A DNA stretch of 64,000 bases from Littorina saxatilis (GCF_037325665.1 NC_090253.1:18229490-18293489), one strand, 5' to 3'; positions 11,168-58,961 are shown, numbered from the stretch's first letter. The notes: a model not told the origin generated them from the sequence alone. Numbers and translations: made by a program.

Positions 11168-14100
11168 CTAACTGAGTTTCTTCATTTCGGTTTTGTATGA
11201 GCGCCGAAGCTTCACCAATGAGACCAGCAAGATGAAAAAATTGACGATGTAGATGGAAATGCAGATGACACAGGTGTCTTTTAATATAAAGACAAGAATG
11301 TATCCCAGGTAAACTGATCCAAAGTTTGTAAGCAATGATACAAAAGTCTGGATCATAGATGCTGGAAATTCTGGTTGAAAAGCTGCAAGAAAAATTTCAC
11401 ATCTCATCAGTGATGAAGTATGATACAAGATTAAACTCTAAATTTCAAGCTTAAAGAAAGATTATTCATCAACATCAAATGTGAGAATCTATGGCAAAGG
11501 AGGTTGAGTGAATCAGAATGACTTCATGAACAAATACTCTACTGCGTGTGTACAGTACTCAAACAAAAGAAACAACTGCAACCCTCGCGCACACGTTTGT
11601 GATTTTTGCTTTTTTCAATCTGTTGCAAAATAAAAACCAGAAAATGTAAATATCAAAAAGAAAAACAGATTCTTGCATGAAGTTTTAACTTTTATTAGCT
11701 TCAGGACATGTGCACTTTTTTTTATTATCAAAAATGTCATATTTTACCAGTTAAAAATTACTTAAGGTTAAATTATGCTCCACACACAATTAGTCAACCT
11801 TAATTACTGTCTTACAATGTATATATTGCTGAACACAGTAATGATATTACACTAAAATATTTACAGTCAGTATCAAATAATCTAGCGGATCTTAACACTT
11901 CTTAAGTTACCAATAGAATGAAACACAACAGTATATAAAAACATCATTACAAATTATATTGCATGTCTATTCTTAACTTTCTTCAACACGGAATTTAACA
12001 TAAAACACTCACCAATAAAGACAAGAAAGGTGTAGATAGCCATTCCAAAGACACCGTTGGGTTGATTGAAAACGCTGTCTTTTGAGAAAACCAGTTCCAC
12101 TAGGCCAAAACCTTTTCCCCATCTGCAAGCAAACAATACATTGCACAATACATTTCTAGTACAGCAGACTTCCACTAACTCGCGGTTCACTAAATCGCGA
12201 GTATTCGGCTATATCGCGGAGACCTCTTGGACCCCAAAAAAAACAGGACCGACCTTTAAAAAAAATTAGTCATGTAAAGGCCAAAAAATAGTACAGATCA
12301 TGAAAAAATTTTCTATCATAACCACGCTATCTCTCTCTGGGTCCGATGGCCTTTCATCATGCAGTAAATTGTCATTTCATCTTATCAGTCTCTCTCTCTT
12401 TCTCTCCCTCAGTCTCTCCAAATAGTGTTCTATGTGTGTGTCACTGTGTGTGTTTTCAGGTACTGTACATTACGGGTTGATCGAGACCTGCGAACAAAAG
12501 AACAAGTCGCGTAAGGCGAAAATACAACATTTAGTCAAGCTGTCGAACTCACAGAATGAAACTGAACGCAATGCAATTTTTCAGCAAGACCGTATACTCG
12601 TAGCATCGTCAGTCCACCGCTCGTGGCAAAGGCAGTGAAATTGACAAGAAGAGCGGGGTAGTAGTTGCGCTGAAAAGGATAGCACGCTTTTCTGTACCTC
12701 TCTTCGTTTTAACTTTCTGAGCGTGTTTTTAATCCAAACATATCATATCTATATGTTTTTGGAATCAAGAACCGACAAGGAATAAGATGAAAGTGTTTTT
12801 AAATTGATTTCGAAAATTTAATTTTGATCATAATTTTTATATTTTTAATTTTCAGAGCTTGTTTTTAATCCAAATATAACATATTTATATGTTTTTGGAA
12901 TCAGAAAATGATGAAGAATAAGATGAACGTAAATTTGGATCGTTTTATAAATTATTTTTTTTTACAATTTTTAGTTAATTTTTAAGCCACCAAGCTGAAA
13001 TGCAATACCGAAGTCCGGCCTTTGTCGAAGATTGCTTGGCCAAAATTTCAATCAATTTGATTGAAAAATGAGGGTGTGACAGTGCCGCCTCAACTTTTAC
13101 AAAAAGCCGGATATGACGTCATCAAAGGTATTTATCGAAAAAAAGAAAAAAACGTCCGGGGATATCATTCCCACGAACTCTCATGTCAAATTTCATAAAG
13201 ATCGGTCCAGTAGTTTGGTCTGAATCGCTCTACACACACACACGCACAGACACACACACATACACCACGACCCTCGTCTTGATTCCCCCTCTATGTTAAA
13301 ACATTTAGTCAAAACTTGACTAAATGTAAAAACAAACCTTTCACGCGCACGTGCCCTACTCAGTCAAGAACTTTCCTGCCACGATCGATATCGTCAAATT
13401 GGCCATGTGCCTTTAGAGGTATGGCCAGTCAGGCGTGCAGTTGAACACTCGAGTCCAGCTAATTGCGATCTCTGCTAGACGCCCCGGATTTTCTACAGGC
13501 GCCATGAAGTGCTTCAGCTTCTTGCGTTTCCAAACGAAATAAAATAATGTGGTAATTCACCATGGCTTGCGTTCTGTTCATTGTCAGTTAGTGTGTGTGT
13601 GCAGCAGTGAGTCGCTATACGCGTACAGTGTACGTCTGTGTCTGCCTGTGTCTGATTAACTAGTAAGTTTGTGACGACGTATGAGTCGGAGAAAAAAGAA
13701 AAGAAATCGTCATCTGCTGATAAAAGAAAACGTGTCATCGCAGTTACTCTTTTGAGAACTTAGTTGCCAACAGAAGCGTCACACTTGCGAGAAACGCAGT
13801 AACATATATATATATATATACAACATGAACATTGTAGCACAACCACATGCTAGGCGTGCGTGCTCACGCGCACACACACACACACGCACGCACATACACA
13901 CATGCACGCACATGCACTCACACGGCAAACGCACACACGCCAACGTGACGCTTACAGGCTTTTTGTGACCAACAAGGAAAATAACCGCGTTTTTCTCTGA
14001 CTCAGAAGAGAACGCGGTTTCTTCCCTTTAATTGGACCCCAAACTGCATCGCGAATCGGATATATATCGCGATCAAAAATCTTTAGACCCCAAAGACCGT

Positions 14101-15110
14101 GAGTTAGTGGAAGTCTGCTGTATCATAAGACCAAAGATTATGTTTACTCCAGAAATATGAAGAAATCAGATGTGCGGTTTACTACTGATGCTGCAGGGGT
14201 CTATGTCAACCAAAAGTGGGTGTATTCCCTGTAGGTGGATTTCCTGTAGGCGTTTTCCTTGTAAGTTGTATACATGTAGGAAAGTACGATACCAATCAAT
14301 CTCGCTGCCGTAAACTGATTTGAATTACCATAGCGTTAGTACCCCTTCAAAAATGGCGGTTCGACAGGAGAATACTTTGGAAATCCTTAATTTGTCTGCG
14401 GCACTCAGCCAAGCAAACATGTATGCTTTGGAAAGAAAGACTGAGTGATAATCCGAACGGATTTGCATCTGCATCTGCATGGGTAACGTCGGCAGAATCC
14501 AAAACTTTGGCTTAGTACCGGTGGAACTGGTTAAAGAAAAATATATATTGTCTTCATTAGCATCAAGTGAAGATAGGGGAGTGTGGAGAAATGTATATAC
14601 TACTACCAGTACACAGTAGTAGTACTACTACGGTGTCCTAATACTACGGTTTACTACTTGGAACAAAATTGTGTACTAGCTCTTGCATGAGGAAACTCTG
14701 TTATCGCTTGATTTTTGAAGATTTGTTTTGATTCTGTGAAAACACTGAAAAGTAATCAACAATTGTGGTGCAACTGAATCCACCGCTACTTCCACTCCAT
14801 ATATATACTTCCGTAACTCCAGTCTGGCTGATTCCGATGCCGGCACCCTAATGAGTAGATCTAAATGTAACAAGGAAACCTGGCTGTGTCGTTTCACCAA
14901 CCTGGAAGAAAACACTCGAGTGCAGCTCATTGTTGGACTGATGTCACACAGCGCCTGATACCCGGGAAGCCGCTCCACGAGAACCTCCACGTAGACGGAG
15001 TAGACACTCAGCATCATCCCCAAGGCACATAAGATCAAAGTGGTCGTGCGTATCCATGATTCGCTGCGTCGGCCTTTGCCAGACCGCACAGTTTTTTCTG
15101 GAGAAGCCAT
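11168..15110 (-). CDS. VKORC1: Vitamin K epoxide reductase (VKOR) complex subunit 1-like
   Basis: Three exons on the minus strand: 15110-14902, 12122-12013 and 11382-11168 (stop TAG), 534 nt, giving 177 residues. The start is the ATG at 15110. VKOR is an ER membrane enzyme that reduces vitamin K epoxide to the hydroquinone used for gamma-carboxylation. Diagnostic features are the luminal-loop pair C55/C63 (LCDISPTMSCTRVFSS), GKGFGLVE, the FNQPNGVFG segment and the active-site CVIC (C144/C147) inside the last membrane helix. About four hydrophobic helices are visible (22-44, 94-110, 115-140 and 143-163), followed by a basic C-terminal tail. Human VKORC1 is 163 residues; the excess is a basic N-terminal extension. 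The TYA motif near human Tyr139 reads IYI here (Y151). Intron 1 is invaded by a nested transposon. A VKORC1L1 assignment is also possible because invertebrate VKORs predate that split. Confidence 0.95.
12502..13333 (-). mobile_element. Non-autonomous element F1, complete copy
   Basis: Same layout as 3421-4251 in reverse: ACAAG and the TCGC stem-loop at the left, the ACATTTAGTCAAG hairpin at the right, a (CA)n core, and TGACGTCA near 13114. Nested in the TA-flanked transposon. Confidence 0.85.
13801..13945. repeat. (TA)n and interrupted (CA)n/(GCAC)n microsatellites
   Basis: A short TA run is followed by CACACGCACG-type repeats inside the TA-flanked transposon. Confidence 0.8.
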
Positions 15111-15371
15111 GTTGGTGTCTGTGTAAGATGAGAGTGGTTTCCCTTGCCATCCGTCTTTTTATCGCATGCTGACTAAAGAAATCGTGAATACAAAAACAAA
15201 AAGTCATAGCTAATCTATCGCCCAATGTCAACAAGATTTTTGTTTCAAGCTTATGTTTTTTGTCCTAAAAAGTGAATAAATCAATAAGGATCAAAATGCA
15301 CGTTTTTGTGATATTACATGTAGTTTTTGTGAAACATTCATCTTCCAGAAACATTCATCTTCCAGAAAGCT

Positions 15372-15672
15372 GTACGGTGGCCTAGTGGTAAGGCGTCTGC
15401 CCCGTGAGCGGGAGGTCGTGGGTTCGAACCCCGGCCGGTTCATACCTAAGACTTTAAAATTGGCAATCTAGTGGCTGCTCCGCCTGGCGTCTGGCATTAT
15501 GGGGTTAGTGCTAGGACTGGTTGGTCCGGTGTCAGAATAATGTGACTGGGTGAGACATGAAGCCTGTGCTGCGACTTCTGTCTTGTGTGTGGCGCACGTT
15601 AAATGTCAAAGCGGCACCGCCCTGATATGGCCCTTCGTGGTCAGCTGGGCGTTAAACAAACAAACAAACAAA
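15372..15672 (+). repeat. tRNA-derived SINE family B, full copy
   Basis: A tRNA-like head (GTGGCCTAGTGGTAAGGCGT, then GGGTTCGAACCCC), a conserved body (GGCAATCTAGTGGCTGCTCC, GTCAGAATAATGTGACTGGG) and an (AAAC)n tail. It lies between the VKORC1 and BCAS3 starts. Not called as a tRNA because the acceptor stem does not pair. Confidence 0.9.
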
Positions 15673-15814
15673 ATCTTCCAGAAAAATAAAGAACTTTAAA
15701 AATATGTTTAATTTTAATCCAAACAGGGCCCTAGATGCAGTAACAGAGCTACTTTATATTTCTTCATATTATATAAATTTATATATTAATGATATAATAC
15801 CCAATATTGACGGA

Positions 15815-15879
15815 CTGCTATGGTCTGTTGAGACAGTGATATCAAAATCGAGACCACTGTCGAAACAGACCAATAGCAG
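15815..15879. repeat. Imperfect hairpin in VKORC1-BCAS3 intergenic DNA
   Basis: Arms CTGCTATGGTCTGTTGAGAC and its near-complement (CGAAACAGACCAATAGCAG) are separated by a 16-nt loop containing GATATCAAAATCGAG. Nature unknown. It may be a MITE core. Confidence 0.6.
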
Positions 15880-16453
15880 AAGATGTCATCACACAGTCAG
15901 TCAATGTTAGATACATTGCTAATTCTCTGGACATGTTGTATTTACTGTAAAGAAATTACAAAAGTATTTGTCTCAGTTTTGGCTGTTCCATATCCCTCCC
16001 TCTGATTACTATTTCTTTTTGTTCACTCTTTTCTTGTACTTTTCAGTATTTCCAAATGTCTTTTCTTTCAAAAAGTCTTTATTGCTCAACTAAATTCTGG
16101 GATCATTACATTTTCATATATATTTGTTTGTTTTTAAATTTAGGTGTTTCTGTTTTTGAAGTGGGGAAGTAAGTAATAAAGAGGTCGTTGATATCAAAAC
16201 TGACATGACAGCTCAGTTTTTGCCAATTGACCAATGGAAATCCACGTAACATATGAAATAGCAATATATGCATATATTAAGAAAAAATGTCTTCATAGTT
16301 TATGAACAGATTTTGTTTTCTGGATAAATTATCACGAAATACACCAGCAAGTTTTCGTTCTTTGAAACGATTTCTAAAGTCATTCCTGGGTAATTCATGG
16401 AAAGTCTCTCTGGTAATGACACCATTTCTGGACGGGGGGAAAAAAATTAAGGA

Positions 16454-16526
16454 GGCTCCAGAGGGATTCGAACCCTCGACCTTCTGCTTACTAGGCAGAC
16501 GCTCTAACCAACTGAGCTATGGAGCC
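16454..16526 (-). tRNA. tRNA-Thr (anticodon AGT)
   Basis: A 73-nt cloverleaf on the minus strand. The acceptor stem GGCTCCA/TGGAGCC pairs fully. The D arm is GCTC...GAGC with AGTTGGTTA. The anticodon stem is TCTGC/GCAGA with loop CTAGTAA, giving anticodon AGT. The T arm is GAGGG-TTCGAAT-CCCTC. A run of seven T on the minus strand begins about 8 nt after the 3' end and serves as the Pol III terminator. CCA is not encoded, as usual for a eukaryote. No intron. Confidence 0.97.
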
Positions 16527-16913
16527 AGCTGCAATAACTGGGGAATCTAACGTTAAAATAACAGAAATCTATGGCTCAGCACCATGTCCACAGTCAACTG
16601 TATTTCTTTAAATCGTGTTTATTTACAACTTACTGTTGCCAGATATATACGTAAAGTGCTTCTGATAGTCCATACTCTTTGTTTGTTACATTTGTTTGCG
16701 ATTTGACGATTTCTTTTCAACAAAAACATAACTTTTGCAACTGGAGTTACCTCCCCTCCCATCCCAGGCAGAAAAGCTTTTCATCAAAACAAGACGACGT
16801 CATACTTTTCATTCATATATTGCAGAACGTTCTTCAATCATTCTGCAATTTTCTTCGGATATTTTGTGTAGAATGAAGTGTCTGTAAACTTATTTAACGG
16901 TAGATCTGCGAAT

Positions 16914-51316
<34,403 letters not shown>

Positions 51317-51539
51317 ATGATGGGTTGTGTGCATGATCATTTTGCTGTCCGAACGCCTCCAATTTGTTTGAATTTATTGTCTGTTAACATAATTCTGTTA
51401 TTGGTTTTTTAAATATCTTACTTCATGCAGGTGTTATTCATTGCAGGTATTTTTGCTGGCAAACGTCCTCTGTTCTATGTTGAGTGCTTTTATTGGTGAA
51501 TTTATTGCATACACATGTAGAAACACACAAACATATGGG

Positions 51540-51642
<103 letters not shown>

Positions 51643-51951
51643 GGGCTTTGGGACTCTTTACTTCTATTAATCCAGGTTGAAGTAGAACTTGTAACGTAAA
51701 TGAGGTTTGAAGGGTTGATCGCTTGGTTTTGTTTTCCTTTGTGAATCAGTGTTGGTCTGTGGTTGATTGAATGGGACCGGTGACACAGAGTACTGTTTCA
51801 GGGAGGTTCATTATGCAACTGAAAGTGAGAGAACGAGTCAGTAATGAAAAGACATGTCATGTTTTGTGAACTTTTATCTGTGTCTCACCGTCTTGACACC
51901 CCCTCCCCCCTCCCCCTTGATGGACTCATACCTCTCTCTGTGTCTCCCTCG

Positions 51952-52227
<276 letters not shown>

Positions 52228-52417
52228 CTTCTTCTGTCTCTTCTCCTTTGCTTTTTCTTTTTTTCTCTTCATTGTGGTGTAAATAACTCATCTTCAATTG
52301 CCTGATACTTGTGCACACACAAAATATGTCAGGCTTTGTGAAAGCAGGAATTATACTCATCTTGTTTGTTGAATGTTGATGTAAAACAGTCATATTTTCC
52401 ATTGCCAGTTTCCTGTA

Positions 52418-52423
52418 AATAAA
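52418..52423 (+). terminator. Candidate BCAS3 polyadenylation signal
   Basis: AATAAA about 1.1 kb after the BCAS3 stop. It is one of few in the region; the true 3' end is not proven. Confidence 0.35.
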
Positions 52424-52561
52424 ACTCCTTAAACTGCTTTACATTCTCTTGTTGAACCAACGTGGTGTCAAAATTTGGGTGTTCTTGATTTGTATGAAAA
52501 TATTCCTCCATTGTAGAATACTGATGTAAATCCATATTCTTTCTTGGAAATTTCTGTTATT

Positions 52562-52947
52562 GGCTCACGTAAGTGTAGCCTATGCGATGCTAACTTATGT
52601 CTGTCTGTGCGTGCGTGCGTGCGTGCGTGCGTATGTATGTCTGTGGTAGAAACTTTAACATTTGAAGACGTCACAACATTTGAAGACGTCACATTATGAC
52701 GTAAGAGGGTTAGACGTCACGCGAAGGAATTACTGAAAGTCTCGGTCATTGTTATTTTGAGCGGGCCGAGACTAGTTTTTTCTTCGAAATCGGCCATTCA
52801 GATCTAGATCTAGTGTCTCGCTTTCTTGCACAGTGTCACCTATGCCGCTTACTGTGTGTGTGTGTGTGTGTATGTGTGACGAAGTGATTGAGTTTGTGTT
52901 ACTGTTTGTCGATTTCTTACGTGAGCCTTGAAGGCTTCGCCTCTTGT
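52562..52947 (+). mobile_element. Non-autonomous element F3
   Basis: Starts GGCTCACGTAAG, with (GCGT)n and (GT)n cores. Ends CTTACGTGAGCC, stem-loop AGGC-TTC-GCCT, then CTTGT. Same plan as F1 and F2. Confidence 0.8.
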
Positions 52948-53084
52948 TTTATGCATGCATTAATTGGTTCTTGGTATAGACTGGTGATACATGTGCAGGG
53001 TTTTGATGGTAAACTTTCAATGTCAAGTCTAACTCAAAGTGAGGGAGATGCTCAGTTCTTATATCTATTTATCTATCTATATAT

Positions 53085-53548
53085 ATATACGACTTGTGTC
53101 TGTGTGTGTGTGTGTGTGTGTGCGTGTGTGTGTGTCCGCGATGCACGCCCAAGGTTCTCGATGGATCTGTTTCAAATTTGGTGGCCATATTCAGGTACAC
53201 CCCGGACGCAACCTGCTCGATGAGATATTTCAACACGTGCTCTCAGCGCGCAGCGCTGAACCGATTTTGGTTTTTCTCTGGATTCATTCCCAGTAACTCT
53301 TCCTTATCTTCTCCAGTGTTTTCAGCGTTTATCTCCCTTCCTTCGTGTGGCGTCAATCCATATTCCCACTACTACGTTACTATTTTTAGAATGTCACTGC
53401 ACTGTCTAGAACACTTTCCTTGCACCCGTAAGTTGTTTCTTACTGTAAAAGTGAAAAGGTCGAATCAATTTATAGCCACGCGAAAAATACACTGTCATCT
53501 ATCTCTATATATTTATAGATATAGATATCTATATATATATACGACTAG

Positions 53549-53579
<31 letters not shown>

Positions 53580-56500
53580 GTGTCTGTGCGCGATGCGCGG
53601 CCAAGGTTCTCGATGGATCTGCTTCAAATTTGGTGGGCTTATTCAGAGAGACCCCGGACACAACCTCATCGATGAGATATTTCAACAAGTGCTCTCAGCG
53701 CGCAGCGCGGAACCGATTTTGGTTCCACCTCAGCTATTTTGGTTCCACCTCAGCTTACCCGGGCCCCCATACCGACACACCATAGCCGCTACACCACATC
53801 ACAACGCCAAAGTTCTCGGTGGATCTTTTTCAAATTTGGACACCGTATTCAGCTACACCCCGGACACAATATCATCGATGAGATATTTCAACACGGGCTC
53901 TCAGCGCGCAGCGCTGAACTCATTTTCGTTTTTGCGTTCATTTCACCATTATAAGTAACTCTTCCTTATCTTCTCCAGTGTTTGGCGTTTATCTCCCTTC
54001 CTTCGTGTGGCTTTCCCGTTCAGTTCTAAGTTACTATTACTATTTTTAGAATGTCACTGCGCTGTCCACTGCGCTGTCCACAACGCTTCCCTTGCACCCG
54101 TAAGTTGTTCTTACTGTCAAAGTGAAAAGGTCGAATCAATTTATAGCCACGCGAAAAATACACTCTCACCTATCTCTATATATTTATAGATACAGATATG
54201 CATATATATATACGGCTTCTCTGTGTGTGTGTGTGTTTGTGTGTGTGTGTAGGCAAAAACCTATGTATTATAGAGTTCTGTTTGTGATGGGGTCTAGCGG
54301 CTTTTGTCTGTCTGTATGTTCTGGCATGTGAGAAGCCACAGCAGATAATATAGGGCTAAGAAATAAGCTCTAAAATTCTCAATCCCGTTTGACAGGACTT
54401 CGCCTTTCAAAGGTGATTGTGGTGAACCGCCACGCTGTCTGTCTCTGTCGCACCGTTCACCCCAAATTCCCGTTTCTGAGGTACTATTTTTAGAATGTCA
54501 CTGCGCTGTCCAGAACGCTTCCCTTGCACCCGTAAGTTGTTCGTACTGTCAAAGTGAAAAGGTCGAATCAATTTATAGCCACGCAAAAAATACACTCACC
54601 TATCTCTATATATTTATAGATATAGATATACATATTATATATATACGGCTTCTCTGTGTGTGTGTTTGTGTGTGTGTGTGGGAAAAAACCTGTTGATTGT
54701 AGAGTTCTGTTTGTGATGGGGTCTAGCGGCTTTTGTCTGTCTGTATGTTCTGGCATTTGAGAAGCCACAACAGAAAATATAGGGCTAAGAAATAAGCTCT
54801 AAAATTCTCAATCCCGTGTGACAGGACTTCGCTTGCAGAGGTGATTGTGATGAACCGCCACGCTGTCTGTCTCTGTCTCGCGATTCACCCCGGCGAAGCC
54901 GGGTATTCCTCTAGTACATATATATATACGGCTTCTCTGTGTGTTTGTGTGTGTGTGTGGGCAACACCTGTGGATTGTAGAGTTCTGTTTGTGATGTGGT
55001 CTGGCGGCTTTGGTGTGTCTGTATGTTCAGGCCTTCCTTCGAGAAGCCATAACAGTTATTCTCAATCCCGTTTGAGTGGACTTTGCCTTCAAAGGTGATT
55101 GTGGTGTTTCGGCACTCGGTTACATTTGGCGTCGTCGACAGCGATGGGACTCGACATGAAATGTTCAGGCCACTGAATCATTTTCGTGCTGTTCCCATTC
55201 CACCTGGGAGGGACCTAAGCTTGGCGGGTCCATGGTTCGGAACTTTGGGGACAAAGTTCATTCAAAGGGGATCGAGTGTGACCGGGAGACTACCGTCGCC
55301 CTTCACAGCAGACTCTGCAGAGTTGTTCGCCTTAGAAGTTGTGGGCTTTCCTTGCATGTACCCGTAAGTTGTCCTCACTGTAAAAGTGCAAAGGTCGAAT
55401 GTATTTATCGAAAAATCCACTGTCATCTATCTCTATATATTTATATATATAGATAGATATATACGGCTTCTGTGTCTGTGTGTGTGTGTGTGTGTGTGTG
55501 GAGGCAACACCTGTGGATTGTAGAGTTCTGTTTGTGATGGGGTCTGGCAGCTTTTGTCTGTCTGTATGTTCTGGCATTTGAGAAGCCATAACAGATAATA
55601 TAGGGCTTAGAAATAAGCTCTAAAATCTCAATCCCGTTTGAGAGGACTTCGCCTTCAAAGATGATTGTGGTGAACCGCCACACCCCGGCGAAGCCGGGTA
55701 TTTCCCTAGTATATATACTACGGCTTGTGTGTGTGTGTGTGTGTGTGTGTGTTCGCGATGCACGGCCAAAGTTCTCGATGGATCTGCTTCAAATTAGGTG
55801 GGCATATTCAGGTAGACCCCGGACACAATCTGGTTGATGAAAATTTTCAACACGTGCTCTAAGCGCAGCGTGGCGCGGTGAACCACGGATACGGCTTCTG
55901 TGCCAAGGGAAACAATCTACGCAATTCAACGACGTTAGGTTGCTGAAGCAGCAGTAGCTTCCCTTCTACTTGAAACCTGCCGAGTTTTCAATGTTGGTTC
56001 AGATCTAAGTACCGTATTTTACGGACTACAAGCCGCGACTTTTTTTCCAAATAAATCGCATTGCGGCTTATAAAAAGATGCGGCTAAAACGTTACCTAAA
56101 CTTGAATAGCATTCACCTAATGGAAGTCGCCGCGGATTTTCATTTCGCTCGATTAGCGATTACCGGTACTTTATTAGCTCTCTACTCAAGACTCGGCGCT
56201 TTTCTCTTTCTTTCGCGAATCTTCGTTTGTCAACAAGTCGTCGTGACAAGATAGCGTACAAAGAAACACCGGATGTATCAGGATCTCGCGCGCGCGAGAT
56301 TTCGTTTTTTTGTGTCTCGCGATAGTTGGAGGAGCGAGAGCCGCCATGTTGTGTTTTCGTCTGCTCGAAATGTGCGCAAAAGTCATAAATCATCCCAAAA
56401 AAGCTTATTCCGGGTGAGACTACATGTGTGTGTTGGTTACAAATTGTGTGTGTGATATTTTTCTTCAAATTTTTTCACTTTTCTTCTTTGTTTCACTTGT

Positions 56501-57393
56501 TTATTCTCGGAGCCGATTTCGCCAAATACCGTACTTTCGTTTGCCTGGTTGTTTTGATTGATTGACACGATCTCATTATATAATATCGTGATGCGGCCTA
56601 TACGTGACTCGTCCCAATTTTTTTTTTTAAAGTCGGGGGTCCGTCAAATACGGTATTGCAATTTGTGTACAAAATCCCTCCCATCTTCAAAATATTGCCA
56701 CTAATACTGCCCCTCCCATCGTAAATATTCATTGCAACATTAATAGTCAGGAGCTTTGCCGGTGTTTCTGTGTCTGTCTTAAAACAGATCAAATCACTTT
56801 CAACACTGTGCTCTTTTCTCTTTCAGCAACCACCACCGCATTGTACTCTCTTGCGAGTCATTCAAACTGGTCGATGAACATTTTCAAATTTTCATCACGT
56901 GCTCTAAGCGCATCGCGGTGAACCGCGGTGAATACTCTGTTTCGCGATACGAATTACGAAACTAAACACTTTTTTTTTTCGGCTCTACTTCTTCACTTCT
57001 TTCACTTCCGCCACACAACGACCAGCGCTTTTCTGCACAGGTACTACATCTAAGTATTGCAATTCGTGTACAAAATCCCTCCCATCTTCAAAATATTGCC
57101 ACTAATACTACCCCTCCCATCGTAAATATTCATTGCAACCATTAATAAGCGAAGCTCTACAGTAGATGGTAGGTACGACTACTGTCTGTGTGTGTATCTG
57201 TGTGTGTGTCTGTCTGTTCGCGATGCACTGCCAAAGTTCTCGACGGATCTGCATCAAATTTGGTGGGCATATTCAGGTGGACCCCGGGCACAAACTGGTC
57301 GATGAAAATTTTCAACACGTGCTCAAAGCCGGCGAACCGCCACGCTGCATACTCTGTCTCGCGATCCACCCGGCAAAGCCGGGTATTCATCTA
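53085..57393 (+). mobile_element. Cluster of Helitron-like elements (F4)
   Basis: About eight repeated modules begin with (TA)n-ACGRCTT and a (GT)n or (CTGT)n run (53085, 53536, 54205, 54640, 54925, 55460, 55725 and 57180). Two body types alternate: CGATGGATCTGCTTCAAATT with GAGATATTTCAACACGTGCT, and GTAGAGTTCTGTTTGTGATG with GAAATAAGCTCTAAAATTCT. Three 3' ends are visible near 54915, 55711 and 57394: CCCGGC-GAA(or AAA)-GCCGGG, then TATTC(n)CTAG before T, the Helitron-type hairpin plus CTRR end. A family P MITE (56012-56653) is inserted. No helicase is seen. Confidence 0.75.
56012..56653. mobile_element. TA-flanked MITE, family P
   Basis: CCGTATTTTACGGACTACAA start, CCGTCAAATACGG end, TA on both sides. 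Highly similar to 47919-48608 with a short loss near its right end. Confidence 0.88.
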
Positions 57394-58290
57394 GTTTAAT
57401 ATATATGAGCAATTGTCATCATTTTAAGTGAGTGTAAGTGTAGAATACCTGGTGTAAATTCATGTTCTTTGCTGAACATTCTTTTAATATTATTGTGGTT
57501 CTAAAAATCATGCAGTCATTACCATGGCATCCCTCTACTCACTGCCCCTCCCCCTCCCCCCCCCCCCCCCCCCCCCCCCCCTTCCTATCCTCAGATTTGT
57601 GTGATAGTGGTTCAAACTTTGTATTTTTTTTCTTCGTTTTATTTCTCTCAGTTGATTTGAGTAGATAAAATAATTTTAAGAACCACAGCAACCTCTAAAA
57701 GTGGTGCATTTCCAAGGAATTTAGTTTGCTGGCATAAATTCCTTGTTCCACAACAAAACTTGTGTTTTTTTGTTTTATTGAAACGGTGGTGTCAGGTTTC
57801 ATGAGAGAATATATGTAGGGAAAGTCTAAATTGTCCCATAACTCATAGATGTTCTTTTTATGACAGGAATACTTTATTTCAAGTAGTTTGTTTGTTTGTC
57901 TGTTTACTTGTTTTATTTTCTTGTTTCAACTTTTCAATATCGGTTATGCAATGGTTCCATTTTTGTTGATTGGTTACTGGACCTCAAGAGGCTATATTTC
58001 ATGTTTATGTTTAATGATTTTCTACCAAAAATATACCAAGGGCATTTCATTGATATATTATGTGACTTCACGTGTGATAGAGAACATGAACATTTGAATT
58101 ACCATTTGGACAGATATAAATGGTAAACATACTCATATTTTCACAGACTGTTTCAATGTAAACAGTTACAGTTAAAATGTTTGATTTTATTTGTGTACAT
58201 TTTCTCAGTTGTGAAGATTATTTTATTTTGTGTGTATGCATGCTTTGAGTTTTGTAAAATGTATCAGTCAAGTATTTAGTGGCTAGGGTG
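57394..58290. other. Intergenic, AT-rich, no gene seen
   Basis: One C-run (57549-57580) and otherwise unique-looking AT-rich sequence. It could be distal 3' UTR of BCAS3, but nothing proves it. Confidence 0.4.
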
Positions 58291-58452
58291 CAGGGCTCCC
58301 CAAGCGAGGGGGTCCCTGGACGCACTAGATTTTACAAGAGCGGGTCCTAGGACGCGCTAAATTTCCTTTATCGTGAGTACCGTAGATACCATTTTCAGAC
58401 TGCAATCGACACTTCGCATGCAGTACACTATACACTATACGTGACCACAAAC

Positions 58453-58915
58453 GATAGGGACTGGGTGGCCGAGTGGTATTAACGCACTTGCGCTCGGAAG
58501 TGAGAGGTTGCGAGTTCGACCCTGGGTCAGGGCGTTAGCAATTTTCTCCCGCCCCCCTTTCCTAACCTAGGTGGTGGGTTCAAGTGCTAGTCTTTCGGAT
58601 GAGACGAAAAACCGAGGTCCCTTCGTGTACACTACATTGGGGTGTGCACGTTAAAGATCCCACGATTGACAAAAGGGTCTTTCCTGGCAAAATTGTATAG
58701 GCATAGATAAAAAATGTCCACCAAAATACCCGTGTGACTTGGAATAATAGGCCCTGAAAAGTAGGATATGCGCCGAAATGGCTGCGATCTGCTGGCCGAT
58801 TTGAATGCGTGATGTATTGTGTAAAAAATTCCATCTCACACGGCATAAATAGATCCCTGCGCCTTGAGTCCGAGTCTGGAGATACGCGCGCGATATAAGA
58901 CTTCATATAATAACA
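58453..58915 (+). repeat. tRNA-derived SINE family C
   Basis: A tRNA-like head (GGGTGGCCGAGTGGTATTAA, GCGAGTTCGACCC), a body with GTGCACGTTAAAGATCCCAC and CATCTCACACGGCATAAATA, and the tail CGCGCGATATAAGACTTC. Nested in the hAT element. Confidence 0.88.
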
Positions 58916-58961
58916 ATGTTTTATAAGTACACTGGGACTTTTCGGCTTTTGGACCCTAAGT

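Larger units (their letters stand above)
12162..14120. mobile_element. TA-flanked non-autonomous DNA transposon (pogo/mariner type)
   Basis: Perfect 20-bp inverted termini (CAGCAGACTTCCACTAACTC and its complement) flanked by TA (12160-12161 and 14121-14122). Subterminal TCGCGA-type motifs occur at both ends. No transposase is seen. An F1 element is nested at 12502-13333. The whole lies in VKORC1 intron 1. Confidence 0.85.

Noticed and set aside
13514-13738. A 74-codon minus-strand frame in the TA-flanked transposon
   Set aside because: No transposase motif and low complexity in part.
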